Below, piece by piece: positions 51,194-59,544 of a stretch of 64,000 bases of DNA. The DNA lies in the NCBI GenBank assembly GCA_029266455.1, contig JAQSWV010000010.1, positions 1-64,000 of the forward strand, written 5' to 3'. This DNA is from Nocardioidaceae bacterium (lineage in GTDB: Bacteria > Actinomycetota > Actinomycetes > Propionibacteriales > Nocardioidaceae). The notes under the pieces are model-generated. The model worked only from the letters and a program-made list of their open reading frames with translations, had not been told where the DNA came from and searched no databases. The position numbers were made by a program, and so were the translations under genes. Numbering within the stretch: position 1 is the stretch's first letter; each line of letters starts with the position of its first letter.

Positions 51194-52033
51194 TCAGACC
51201 TCGGTCAGCCGGGACCGGGCCGCTTCCAGGTCGGCGGGGAGCAGGCGGCGCCCGGACAGGGCCTGCGCCAGCCGCAGCAGCGCCGCTGCGGCGGCCCGCC
51301 GCCCGTCCGGTCCTTCCCGCACGGTGGCCACCAACGTCCTCGCCACGACCGGCCAGGGCCGCCGCAGCACAGCGGTGAGAAGGCTGTTGCGCCAGGCCAG
51401 CTGCCTGCGGGCCGAGCTGACCCGGGAGCCGCTCGGATGGTGGTGGGCGACCACCTCGTCGGAGTAGGCCAGTCCCCAGCCGGCGGTGGCCAGGTCGAGG
51501 GCCAGCAGCTCCTCCTCGCCGAAGAAGAACAGCAGCGGGCTGAAGCCGCCTGCCTGCAGGTACGCCTCCCGGCGCACGACCGTGCCGCAGGCGAGGAACC
51601 CGAGGACCGATGGCCCGGGCAGGTCGTCGTCGTGCCCGAGCGGGCTGTCGCGCATCGCCGCCGAGACGGGGTCGAGCCGCTCGTCCGGACCGACGAGGAC
51701 GCGACCGCCGAGCAGACCCATGCGCGTGTGCTTGTCGAAGAGGTCGGCCGCGCGGGCCAGCGCGCCCGGCTCCCACCACGAGTCGTCGTCGGCGAAGGCG
51801 ACGTAGGGCGTGCTCGCTCGCTGCACCCCCAGCGTGCGGGCAGCGGCCCCGTGGTTGGTCTCCAGCTCGATGACGTCCACGTGCGGGTGGTGGCGGCGCA
51901 CCGCCTGCGGGCTGCCGTCGGTCGACCCGTTGTCGACCAGGATGACCGGGCCTTCGTGCCGGGGGATGCTGGCCAGCAGCTCGTCGCGGCGGTTCTGTGA
52001 GGCCACTACGACCGTCACCTGGTGGACCGGCAC
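51194..52033 (-). CDS. Glycosyltransferase family 2
   Basis: A 279-residue GT-A enzyme: VTVVVASQNRRDELLASIP, VDNGSTDGSPQAV, and YVAFADDDSWWEPGAL with the metal-binding DDD. GTG 52033 starts four bases after the stop of the epimerase gene. Last gene of the minus-strand glycan operon. Donor and acceptor unknown. Confidence 0.85.
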   Translation of the reverse strand: MPVHQVTVVVASQNRRDELLASIPRHEGPVILVDNGSTDGSPQAVRRHHPHVDVIELETNHGAAARTLGVQRASTPYVAFADDDSWWEPGALARAADLFDKHTRMGLLGGRVLVGPDERLDPVSAAMRDSPLGHDDDLPGPSVLGFLACGTVVRREAYLQAGGFSPLLFFFGEEELLALDLATAGWGLAYSDEVVAHHHPSGSRVSSARRQLAWRNSLLTAVLRRPWPVVARTLVATVREGPDGRRAAAAALLRLAQALSGRRLLPADLEAARSRLTEV

Positions 52034-52037
52034 TGCC

Positions 52038-53012
52038 TCACGCCGCCCGACGGTGGTGGAACCACTGCACCGTCTCGGCGAGGCCCTCGTCCAGACCCAC
52101 CTCGGGAGCCCAGCCGAGAACCTCCCGCGCCAGCGCGGTGTCGGGGCAGCGCTGTCGAGGATCACCGACGGGCAGGTCGATGTGCACGACCGCCGACCGG
52201 CCGCCCGTCGCCCGGCGCACGACCTCGGCGATCTCCAGCACGGTGAGCTCGCCGGTGCCGCCGATGTTCACCGGACCGGGGTGTCCGGAGGCGGCCAGGG
52301 CGAGCAGCCCTCGCACCGTGTCGCTGACGTGGCACAGCGAGCGTGTCTGGCTCCCGTCGCCGGCGACCGTCAGCGGCCGCCCCTCCAGGCCCTGCAGGAT
52401 GAAGGTGGGCACGACCCGCCCGTCGTCGGCGCGCATCCGCGGGCCGTAGGTGTTGAAGATCCGGGCGATGGTGGTGTCGACGCGCCGGGACGAGCGGTAC
52501 GCCGCGGTCATCGCCTCGGCGAACCGTTTGGCCTCGTCGTAGACCGCTCGTGGTCCGACCGGGTCGACGTTGCCGTGGTAGGACTCGCGCTGCGGATGCT
52601 CGAGCGGGTCGCCGTACACCTCCGACGTCGAGGCCATCAGGAACCGGGCACCGTGTCGCGCGGCGAGCTCGAGCGCGTGCCGGGTGCCCTCGCTGCCCAC
52701 GCGCAGCGTCTCGAGCGGCAGGCGCAGGTAGTCGGGCGGCGAGGCGGGGGAGGCCAGGTGCAGCACCAGGTCGATGTCAGCCGCGACGTCGGCGCCTACC
52801 TCGATGCCGTCGGAGATGTCCTGCCTCAGCAGGGTGAACCCGGACCGCGCCTGCAGGTGGGCCACGTTCTCGGCCGCGCCGGTGACCAGGTTGTCGATGC
52901 ACACGACCGGCCGGCCGGCGTCCAGCAGCGCCTCGCACAGGTGCGAGCCGAGGAACCCGGTCCCGCCGGTGACCACTGCCGCCGCGGCCCGGGAGCGGGT
53001 CCGGGCGCTCAT
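52038..53012 (-). CDS. Nucleotide-sugar SDR, UDP-glucuronate decarboxylase-like
   Basis: A 324-residue extended SDR. GGTGFLGSHLCEALL binds NAD. STSEVYGDPLEHPQRESYHG and RAVYDEAKRFAEAM (YxxxK) match UXS, as does RIFNTYGPRMR. UXS would turn UDP-glucuronate into UDP-xylose, and a UDP-sugar dehydrogenase is encoded at 61316, which supports this. A 4-epimerase role is possible. ATG 53012 overlaps the upstream stop (ATGA). Confidence 0.8.
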   Translation of the reverse strand: MSARTRSRAAAAVVTGGTGFLGSHLCEALLDAGRPVVCIDNLVTGAAENVAHLQARSGFTLLRQDISDGIEVGADVAADIDLVLHLASPASPPDYLRLPLETLRVGSEGTRHALELAARHGARFLMASTSEVYGDPLEHPQRESYHGNVDPVGPRAVYDEAKRFAEAMTAAYRSSRRVDTTIARIFNTYGPRMRADDGRVVPTFILQGLEGRPLTVAGDGSQTRSLCHVSDTVRGLLALAASGHPGPVNIGGTGELTVLEIAEVVRRATGGRSAVVHIDLPVGDPRQRCPDTALAREVLGWAPEVGLDEGLAETVQWFHHRRAA

Positions 53013-53971
53013 CGGGCCCTCACCGCCGGAGCGCCGGCTGGCGAGCACGTGCTGGCGAGCAGACCGGTCGCTGCGTCCAGGACCTCGTCTGCGTCGATGC
53101 GCAGCAGGGCGGGATCGGGCGCGCCCGCCCACGGGTCGCCAGGTCGGTCGCCGTGCCAGATCGTCATGTGCGGCCCTCCCTCGGGTGGTCCCCACCAGGC
53201 CGGCGGGGTCGGGCCGAACAGTACGACCGACGGGGTCGCGAACGCACTCGCGAGGTGCGCCATCCCGGTGTCGCCGCACACCACGAGCCGGGCTGTCGCT
53301 GCGATCTCGGCCAGCTGGGTGACGTCGGTGCGACCGGCCAGCACCGCGTCGCCGCCGAGGCCGGCGGCCAGCGCCACCCGCTGGGCCAGTGGCCGCTCGG
53401 CCCCGGACCCGGTGACGACGACGTGGTGCCCGGCGCTCGCGAGCCCGGCCGCCACGGCGGCGAACCGCTGGTGTGGCCAGCGGCGCGCGGCGTAGGCGGC
53501 GCCGGGGTGGACGACGACGGTCTCCGTGCGTGGCGCCGCGGGCGGTGAGAGCCGGAGGTCGTCCGGATCGGTCGGCTCACCCAGCGACTCCGTGACCAGC
53601 CGGCACCAGCGGGCCCGCTCGTGCTCGTCGCGACGCCACTGCGGCCCGTCCACGCCGATCTCGGGGCAGGCGAAGGACACCAGCCGGTCCGGCTGCGTGG
53701 CGGCGAGGACGGGCTGGCTGAGCGGCCCCTTGCCGTGCAGGTCGACCGCGACGTCGACCGGTCCGACGAAGGGCAGCGGCTCGAGGCCGTGCGTGCCGAG
53801 GACCGAGTCGACCGCCCCGATGCCCCCCGTCAGCGGTGCCAGGGCCGGCTCGGTGGCCAGGATGAGCTGGTGCTCCGGCAGTGCCCGGCGCACGCCGCGT
53901 AGGGCGGGTACGCCGGCCAGCAGGTCGCCGAGGCCGAGGGCGCGCAGGACCAGTGCGACCGGCCGGCTCAC
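53009..53971 (-). CDS. GT9 heptosyltransferase-like glycosyltransferase
   Basis: A 320-residue GT-B enzyme of the WaaC/WaaF (GT9) family: VLRALGLGDLLAGVPALRG at the start, VVVHPGAAYAARRWPHQRFA in the middle and VVCGDTGMAHLASAFATPSV, then VLFGPTPP near the end. GT9 enzymes use ADP-heptose, and the adjacent gene makes activated heptose. GTG 53971 overlaps the hldE stop (GTGA). Confidence 0.87.
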   Translation of the reverse strand: MSRPVALVLRALGLGDLLAGVPALRGVRRALPEHQLILATEPALAPLTGGIGAVDSVLGTHGLEPLPFVGPVDVAVDLHGKGPLSQPVLAATQPDRLVSFACPEIGVDGPQWRRDEHERARWCRLVTESLGEPTDPDDLRLSPPAAPRTETVVVHPGAAYAARRWPHQRFAAVAAGLASAGHHVVVTGSGAERPLAQRVALAAGLGGDAVLAGRTDVTQLAEIAATARLVVCGDTGMAHLASAFATPSVVLFGPTPPAWWGPPEGGPHMTIWHGDRPGDPWAGAPDPALLRIDADEVLDAATGLLASTCSPAGAPAVRAR

Positions 53972-55437
53972 GAGGCACCCTGCATCGAGGGTGCCGAGGG
54001 TGCCGAGGGTGCCGCAGGTGCCGCAGGTGCCGCAGGTGCCGCAGGTGCCGGCCGTGCGGCGCTCACCGCGCGCACCAGGTCGGTCGTCGAGCGGCCCTGG
54101 AGGTAGGGCAGCACCACCACGTCCCCGCCCCAGGACGCCACCACCGCCGCCTCGGGCAGGTCGGTGCCGGCGTAGTCGCCACCCTTGGCCCACACGTCCG
54201 GGCGCAGCTCGCGCAGCACCCGCTCCGGGGTGTCCTCGTCGAACACCAGGACCGCGTCCACGTCCGTCAGGGCCTCGAGCAGCCGGCGCCTGTCGTCCTG
54301 GTGGACCACCGGTCGGCCGGCGCCCTTCAGGCGGCGGACCGACTCGTCGGAGTTCATGCACACCACCAGGCAGTCGCCGAGACGCCGGGCCGCCCGCAGC
54401 GTCTCGACGTGTCCTGCGTGCAGCAGGTCGAAGCACCCTCCGGTCGCGACGACCGTTCCGCCATTGCGACGGACGTCGCGGACGACCGCGTCGGGTCGCT
54501 GCTGGTGGTCCGACGTCCGCGGGCCGCCGGGGCCGGCGAGACCGGCCGCACCGCCGGCCGCCACGTAGGTCCCGGCTGCTCGTACCGCCTCCTGCACCGC
54601 CTCACTGGTGACGGCACCACTGGCCAGGGCCGCCGCGGCCGCGGCCGCGAACCTGTCGCCGGCCCCGCACGTGTCGCCGTGACGGACCTCGGTCGCCGGC
54701 ATCACCGCCGGCGCACCGCTGGCGTACGCCACGACCGCGCCCAGGTCGCCGACCGTCACCGCGACCGCTCCTGCCTGCCAGGCGGTGGCCAGCCCGGGCG
54801 CGATCCGGCAGGCGCTGGACAGGCGGCCGCCCCGGCCGGCCGAGGGAGTGTCCATGCCGAGACGTGCGGCCCAGCCCAGCGCCTCGTCGATGTTCGGGGT
54901 CACGAGACGCACTCCGGCGACCGGCTCCGCGCCGCGCGGATGCGGGTCCCACACCACCGGGACCGAGCGGTGCAGGCCGGCGAGAGCCGTCCGTACGTCG
55001 GGCCGGTCGGCAAGACCGCGGCCGTAGTCGGCCACGAGCACCGCGTCGGCGGCCCCGAGTGCGTCGGCTGTGTGCCGGGGCAGCGCGCCGATGTCGCCGG
55101 TCGTGCCGGTGTCGACCCGCAGCAGCACCCGGTCGCCGGCGCACATCCGCTTCTTGACGGGCGTCTCACCCTCGTGCGGGACAGCCAGCACGTGCACGGA
55201 GCGGTGCAGCGCCGCCCGCAGCCGCGCGGCGGCGGCGTCGCCGGCCAGCGGAGCGACCAGGACGACGTCGTACCCGTCGAGCGCCAGCAGATGGGCGGCG
55301 AGCGCGGCTCCACCCGGGCGCACCCGCTCGACCACGTCGTCGAGGACCGGTGCGGGCGCGTCCGGGCAGAGCCGGCCTACGGCTCCCACGACGTCGATGT
55401 CGAGCAGCGCGTCGCCCAGCACCACGATCCTCGTCAT
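53968..55437 (-). CDS. hldE: Bifunctional heptose 7-phosphate kinase / heptose 1-phosphate nucleotidyltransferase
   Basis: A 489-residue HldE/RfaE fusion. The N-terminal PfkB-type kinase has the catalytic signature GDTCGAGDRFAAA. The C-terminal nucleotidyltransferase has GGCFDLLHAGHVETL with its HxGH motif and RELRPDVWAKGGDY. It phosphorylates D-heptose 7-phosphate at C1 and later transfers AMP (or another NMP) to make NDP-heptose. The last 20 residues are an Ala/Pro/Ser repeat. ATG 55437 overlaps the gmhA stop. Confidence 0.9.
   Translation of the reverse strand: MTRIVVLGDALLDIDVVGAVGRLCPDAPAPVLDDVVERVRPGGAALAAHLLALDGYDVVLVAPLAGDAAAARLRAALHRSVHVLAVPHEGETPVKKRMCAGDRVLLRVDTGTTGDIGALPRHTADALGAADAVLVADYGRGLADRPDVRTALAGLHRSVPVVWDPHPRGAEPVAGVRLVTPNIDEALGWAARLGMDTPSAGRGGRLSSACRIAPGLATAWQAGAVAVTVGDLGAVVAYASGAPAVMPATEVRHGDTCGAGDRFAAAAAAALASGAVTSEAVQEAVRAAGTYVAAGGAAGLAGPGGPRTSDHQQRPDAVVRDVRRNGGTVVATGGCFDLLHAGHVETLRAARRLGDCLVVCMNSDESVRRLKGAGRPVVHQDDRRRLLEALTDVDAVLVFDEDTPERVLRELRPDVWAKGGDYAGTDLPEAAVVASWGGDVVVLPYLQGRSTTDLVRAVSAARPAPAAPAAPAAPAAPSAPSAPSMQGAS
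53986..54048 (-). repeat. Seven 9-bp repeats at the hldE 3' end
   Basis: Three copies of CGAGGGTGC followed by four of CGCAGGTGC encode the Ser/Ala-Ala-Pro tail of HldE. The period is a multiple of three, so length can vary without frameshift. Confidence 0.88.
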
Positions 55438-56099
55438 GCCCGGTCCCCCAGCATCGTGCGCGAGGGCCCTGCCGCCACGTCGACGCCGCGCGTCGCGGGT
55501 GATTCGGCCGCGATCACCCCGAGCTCGACGTCCACCGCGGCGCAGACGGCGTGCAGCGCCACCAGGTGCAGCTCCTGCACCGTCGAGGTGAACGGCGCAT
55601 CGACGCACAGGGCCTCGGTGCTCTCCTCGGTGAGCGGGTTGGGGCCGGGACCGGTCAGCGCCCAGACCTGGAGGCCACCGGTCACCCCGCGGCGGGCCGC
55701 CTCGACGACGTTGGGGCTGTGGCCACTGGTCGACAGCACCATCAGGACGTCGCCTGGGCGCCCGTGTGCCTCGACCTGGCGGGCGAACAGCTCGGTGACC
55801 GGGTAGTCGTTGGCGATCGCGGTGAGGCTCGAGGTCTCCGCGCTCAGACACAGCGCCGAGAACGGTCGCCGGTCGTCGCGGTAGCGACCGACCAGCTCGG
55901 CGGTGAGGTGCTGGGCCTGCGCGGCACTGCCGCCGTTGCCGGCGGCGAGCAGCCGTCCGCCGGCGGTGAGCACGGCGGCCAGCCGCTGCCCCCACGAGGT
56001 CGCCCGGTCGACGGACGGCCCGAAGGAGTCGACGGCGCGGGCGAGCGCCGCCAGGTGGTCGCGGCCGTACGGCGTGGGCCGGCCGGTCAGCGGGCTCAT
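55434..56099 (-). CDS. gmhA: Sedoheptulose 7-phosphate isomerase (GmhA, SIS domain)
   Basis: A 221-residue SIS-domain protein. GGRLLAAGNGGSAAQAQHLT is the GmhA substrate loop, then LTAIANDYPVTELFARQVEA and LMVLSTSGHSPNVVEAARR, all typical. It converts sedoheptulose 7-phosphate to D-glycero-D-manno-heptose 7-phosphate, the HldE substrate. The C-terminal 20 residues are longer than usual. ATG 56099 overlaps the GT4 stop. Confidence 0.9.
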   Translation of the reverse strand: MSPLTGRPTPYGRDHLAALARAVDSFGPSVDRATSWGQRLAAVLTAGGRLLAAGNGGSAAQAQHLTAELVGRYRDDRRPFSALCLSAETSSLTAIANDYPVTELFARQVEAHGRPGDVLMVLSTSGHSPNVVEAARRGVTGGLQVWALTGPGPNPLTEESTEALCVDAPFTSTVQELHLVALHAVCAAVDVELGVIAAESPATRGVDVAAGPSRTMLGDRA

Positions 56100-57304
56100 C
56101 GGCTGGCTCCCGCAGCCCCCGCCGTGACGCGACGCAGCACGGAGGCGTACACCTGCTCGGTCTCGGCGCACACCCGGTCCCACCGGTAGTGGCCGTGCAC
56201 CCGCTGCAGGCCCGCTTCGCCATACGCCGCCCGGCGCCCGTCGTCGGCCAGCAGGCCGCGCACTGCGTCGGCCAGCAGGTCGGGTCGTCGCGGTGGCACG
56301 AGCTCGCCGCAGCTGCCGGGCACCACGGTGTCCTGCAGGCCACCCACCGCGGAGGCGACGACCGGACGGCCGCACGCCATCGCCTCCAGGGGCACGATGC
56401 CGAACGGCTCGTACCAGGGAACGGTCACGACGACGTCGACGGAGCTGATCAGCGCGGGCACCTCGGCGTGGTCGACGCTGCCGAGCAGGCGTACCCGGTC
56501 GGCGACGCCGAGCGTCTCCGCCAGCTCCAGCAGCCGGCGGGCCTCCGGGTCGAGCCGGAGGCCACCGGACGACGGCCCTCCGGCGACCAGCAGCTCCACG
56601 TCCGGCAGAGCGGCCAGGGCGGCCACCACGTCGCCGATGCCCTTGCGCTCGACCAGGCGACCCACGACCAGCAGGCGCGGGGGGACGTTCCCCGGCTGCG
56701 GGGTGGGGGTGAAATGAGCGGTGTCGACACCGCAGGGGACGACGCTCACCCGCTGCGGTGACAACCCCATCGCCGTGAGCTCGGCCACCTCGTCGCGGCA
56801 GGTGGCGATGACGTGGTCGACGACACCGCACAGCTGTGTCTCGAGGGTGATCCTGTCGGTGGGGCTCGTGTCGCGTGCCGCCTGGTGGCGACGCTTGACC
56901 GTGCCGAGCGCGTGGAAGGTATGCACCAGCGGGATGCCCAGCATCCCGGCGGCAGCCGACGCGGCCAGGCCGCTCATCCAGAAGTGGGAGTGGGCGAGGT
57001 CCGGCGGCTGAGTGCTCCAGCGCTCGTACAGCCGGTCGGCGATCTCGGGCACATGCGGCAGCAGGTCGTCCTTGGGCACGTCCGTGGGGGGGCCGGCGGT
57101 CAGGTGAGCGACGACGTATCCGTCCGGTACGAGCACCTCGTCGGCGACGTCCGGGTCGTCGCGCCGGGTGCACACCGTCACCTCGTGGCCCCGCTGTACG
57201 AGCCCGGCCGCGAGGGCGGCGACGTGGACGTTCTGGCCGCCCGCGTCGACGCCTCCCAGCGCGGCCAGGGGGTTGGCGTGCTCTGACACCAGATCGATCT
57301 TCAT
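56096..57304 (-). CDS. Glycosyltransferase family 4
   Basis: A 402-residue GT-B enzyme. GGVDAGGQNVHVAALAAGLV near the start, RLLVVGRLVERKGIGDVVAA, and EPFGIVPLEAMACGRPVVAS (the E-x7-E motif) define GT4 of the MshA/sucrose-synthase-like branch. ATG 57304 overlaps the upstream GT9 stop. Substrate unknown. Confidence 0.88.
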   Translation of the reverse strand: MKIDLVSEHANPLAALGGVDAGGQNVHVAALAAGLVQRGHEVTVCTRRDDPDVADEVLVPDGYVVAHLTAGPPTDVPKDDLLPHVPEIADRLYERWSTQPPDLAHSHFWMSGLAASAAAGMLGIPLVHTFHALGTVKRRHQAARDTSPTDRITLETQLCGVVDHVIATCRDEVAELTAMGLSPQRVSVVPCGVDTAHFTPTPQPGNVPPRLLVVGRLVERKGIGDVVAALAALPDVELLVAGGPSSGGLRLDPEARRLLELAETLGVADRVRLLGSVDHAEVPALISSVDVVVTVPWYEPFGIVPLEAMACGRPVVASAVGGLQDTVVPGSCGELVPPRRPDLLADAVRGLLADDGRRAAYGEAGLQRVHGHYRWDRVCAETEQVYASVLRRVTAGAAGASR

Positions 57305-58371
57305 CGCACAACCTCCAGCTCGTCGGTGGCTGCTTCGTCGAGACCGCCGGTGAGGTCGGCCACGGCCGCCAGCACGTCCACGGCCGGCACGTTCGTCAGG
57401 CACGGGTGGCCCGGCACCGGGCACACCGTGGCCCGGGTGGCCGCACACGGTGCCTCCTGGTCGCCCAGCAGCGCGACCCGCACGCCGTACGGGGCCCAGC
57501 GCTGCGCGGGCACGGTGGGTGCGAAGAGGGAGACGACCGGCGTGCCCACCGCAGCCGCCAGGTGGGCCGGGCCGGTGTTGCCCGCGACCACGACACTGGC
57601 CGCTGCCAGCACCGCGGCCAGCTCGCCCAGCGACGTGCGACCGCCCAGGTCGAGGGCGCCGTCGGCCGCGACCGACGCGGTGAGCCCGGCCTCGGCGGCC
57701 GCGCCGGTGACCACGACCGGCCATCCCGCCGCCCGCAGCGCCTGCACCGCCTCGCGGTGCCGGTGCGCCGGCCAGGCGCGCGCCGGGACCGACGTCCCCG
57801 GGTGCACCACGACGTACGGATGGCGTTCGACACCGCCGAGCAGCGACGCCACCGGTGGCAGTGGACGACGCAGGCGCAGCCGACCGTCGTCACCGTCCGG
57901 CAGGTCGAACCCGGCGGCGCGGGCGAGCGACAGGCCGCGCTCGGCCTCCGGGAGGTCGTCGAGCAGGCAACCGGGCAGACGGTGCCGCAGGTCGAGCAGG
58001 GCGCCCGGGTAGTCCTCGCTGATCGCTCCCACCCACGGCACCCCGGCCTGGCGCAGCAGCAGGGCGGTCGGCAACGGCGACTGGTGGAACGAGGTCAGGA
58101 CCAGCGCCACGTCGACGCGGAGCTCCCGTACCCGGTCGACGAGGTGGGCGAGGTCGTCCGCGCGGACCGCCTCGGGTGTCGGGTCGATCCACGGGCAGCG
58201 CCACTCGAGGACCTCGTCGACGCCCGGCAGGAGCCGTCCGGCGGCGGCGCCGTTGGGCCCCGCCAGCAGCACGACCCGGTCGGACCCGGCCGCGACCGCG
58301 CGCAGGGCCGGCCCCGCGAGCAGGACGTCGCCGGCGCTGTCCAGCCGCACGCACAGCACCGACGGGCTCAC
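57301..58371 (-). CDS. Second GT9 heptosyltransferase-like glycosyltransferase
   Basis: A 356-residue GT9 enzyme: LCVRLDSAGDVLLAGPALRA at the start, YVVVHPGTSVPARAWPAHRH and VAGNTGPAHLAAAVGTPVVS. CAATRATVCPVPGHPCL near the end is a Cys-rich loop also seen in some GT9 proteins. GTG 58371 overlaps the stop of the HAD remnant frame (GTGA). Two GT9 genes suggest at least two heptose transfers. Confidence 0.86.
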   Translation of the reverse strand: MSPSVLCVRLDSAGDVLLAGPALRAVAAGSDRVVLLAGPNGAAAGRLLPGVDEVLEWRCPWIDPTPEAVRADDLAHLVDRVRELRVDVALVLTSFHQSPLPTALLLRQAGVPWVGAISEDYPGALLDLRHRLPGCLLDDLPEAERGLSLARAAGFDLPDGDDGRLRLRRPLPPVASLLGGVERHPYVVVHPGTSVPARAWPAHRHREAVQALRAAGWPVVVTGAAAEAGLTASVAADGALDLGGRTSLGELAAVLAAASVVVAGNTGPAHLAAAVGTPVVSLFAPTVPAQRWAPYGVRVALLGDQEAPCAATRATVCPVPGHPCLTNVPAVDVLAAVADLTGGLDEAATDELEVVR

Positions 58372-58650
58372 CGGGAACCCTCCAGGACGGTGTCCGCCAG
58401 GTCTGCGAGCGGGGTCGTGGCGGGGAGCTCCAGACAACGCTCCGCGAGCGAACCGGACTGCATGCCGTGGTGCCGGTCCAGCCGTCCCAGGACGTCCTCG
58501 AGGGCCTGGTCGTCGTCGGCCGCCAGGTCACCCCTGGTGCCGTTGCCGGCGGCGTGCGGGTGGACCAGCCGGATCCGCACCCCCTCGGCGCGCAGCCGGT
58601 CGAGCTGTTCGCGGGCGCCGGGCCGGGACCGCGGTCCGTGGCCCAGGGGC
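58368..58650 (-). pseudogene. HAD-phosphatase (GmhB-like) remnant
   Basis: The frame reads PGAREQLDRLRAEGVRIRLV, then LAADDDQALEDVLGRLDRHH and LADLADTVLEG. The first part matches the HAD-IIIA cap segment (PGAREALDRLRAxG) that normally follows DRDGTL. The catalytic DxD block is missing, as is the later Lys/Asp block. The segment lies one frame away from the end of the GT2 gene, where the join should be. Most likely a GT2-HAD fusion that suffered out-of-frame deletion. Translation from an internal start cannot be excluded. Confidence 0.55.
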
Positions 58651-59544
58651 GATCCGCTGCCAGGCGAAGACTCCGCTCCCGCCCAGCCACGCACCAGCTG
58701 CGAGGCCGGCAGCGAGCCGACGGCCGGACACGGTCGCGAGCGCGGCCGCCACCGCCGCCGCCGTCACGGCCAGGTGCATCGGGCGGCGCCCACGGGCGGC
58801 CGCTGCCCGGGCGTGCCACCCCCTGCCGTGCAGTCGTCTCATCAGCACGTCGTCGGCGTTGCCCGCCTGGGCCCGCACGCTCACCCAGTCGTCCACCGGG
58901 CGTACCGGGTGACGCACCCCGCGCCGGCCGTGGACCAGCCGGCCGCAGGTGTCCTGCACCCGCAGGGCGATGTCGGCGTCCTCGCGGAAGGCGCGCGGGA
59001 ACCGTTCGTCGAACCCGCCGGTGGCGACGAGCGCGTCGCGGCGGTAGGTCATGTCGGCGGTGATCCAGCTGGCGCCGGTCAGGCCGGCCGTCACCCGCTC
59101 CCAGTCGGTGGGCGGGCGGTCGTCCGGCAGTGGTACGCGCACGGTTCCCTGGGTGCCGGCGGTGTCCGGGTCGCACGCGGCCAGGTCGTCGGCCAGCCGG
59201 TCCAGCCAGTCGGCGTCGGGCAGGACGTCGTCGTCGAGGAAGCTCACCCACGGGGTCCGTGCCTGCCGCCAGCCGACGTTGCGGGCGTGCGCCGGCCCGC
59301 GGCCGCCGCCGCGGACCACCTGCACGGGCAGGTAGCCGGCCGCGGAGGTCTCCAGCGGTTGCGCCTCCGCCCGGTCCGTGGCCGGCCGGTCGTCGACCAC
59401 GATCACCTCGAACGGCGGGGGCCCGGTCGCGGCTGCCAGCGCGGCCAGCAGCTGCGAGAGGCTCGGGCGACCGACGGTCGGCACGATCACGGTCGTGGGC
59501 AGCGTGGACAGCGTGGCGTCCGCTGCCGCGTCGGCGACACTCAC
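58528..59544 (-). CDS. Glycosyltransferase family 2 with abnormal C-terminus
   Basis: A 338-residue protein. VIVPTVGRPSLSQLLAAL, VIVVDDRPATDRAEA and WVSFLDDDVLPDADWLDRLA are GT-A motifs, and FREDADIALRVQD is the acceptor-side ED pair. After FAWQRIAPGPR (near 58640) the last 35 residues become Arg/Ala/Pro junk, consistent with a frameshift into the HAD remnant. GTG 59544 overlaps the carbamoyltransferase stop (GTGA). The catalytic part looks intact. Confidence 0.82.
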   Translation of the reverse strand: MSVADAAADATLSTLPTTVIVPTVGRPSLSQLLAALAAATGPPPFEVIVVDDRPATDRAEAQPLETSAAGYLPVQVVRGGGRGPAHARNVGWRQARTPWVSFLDDDVLPDADWLDRLADDLAACDPDTAGTQGTVRVPLPDDRPPTDWERVTAGLTGASWITADMTYRRDALVATGGFDERFPRAFREDADIALRVQDTCGRLVHGRRGVRHPVRPVDDWVSVRAQAGNADDVLMRRLHGRGWHARAAAARGRRPMHLAVTAAAVAAALATVSGRRLAAGLAAGAWLGGSGVFAWQRIAPGPRTAVPARRPRTARPAARRGGADPAGPPARRRQRHQG

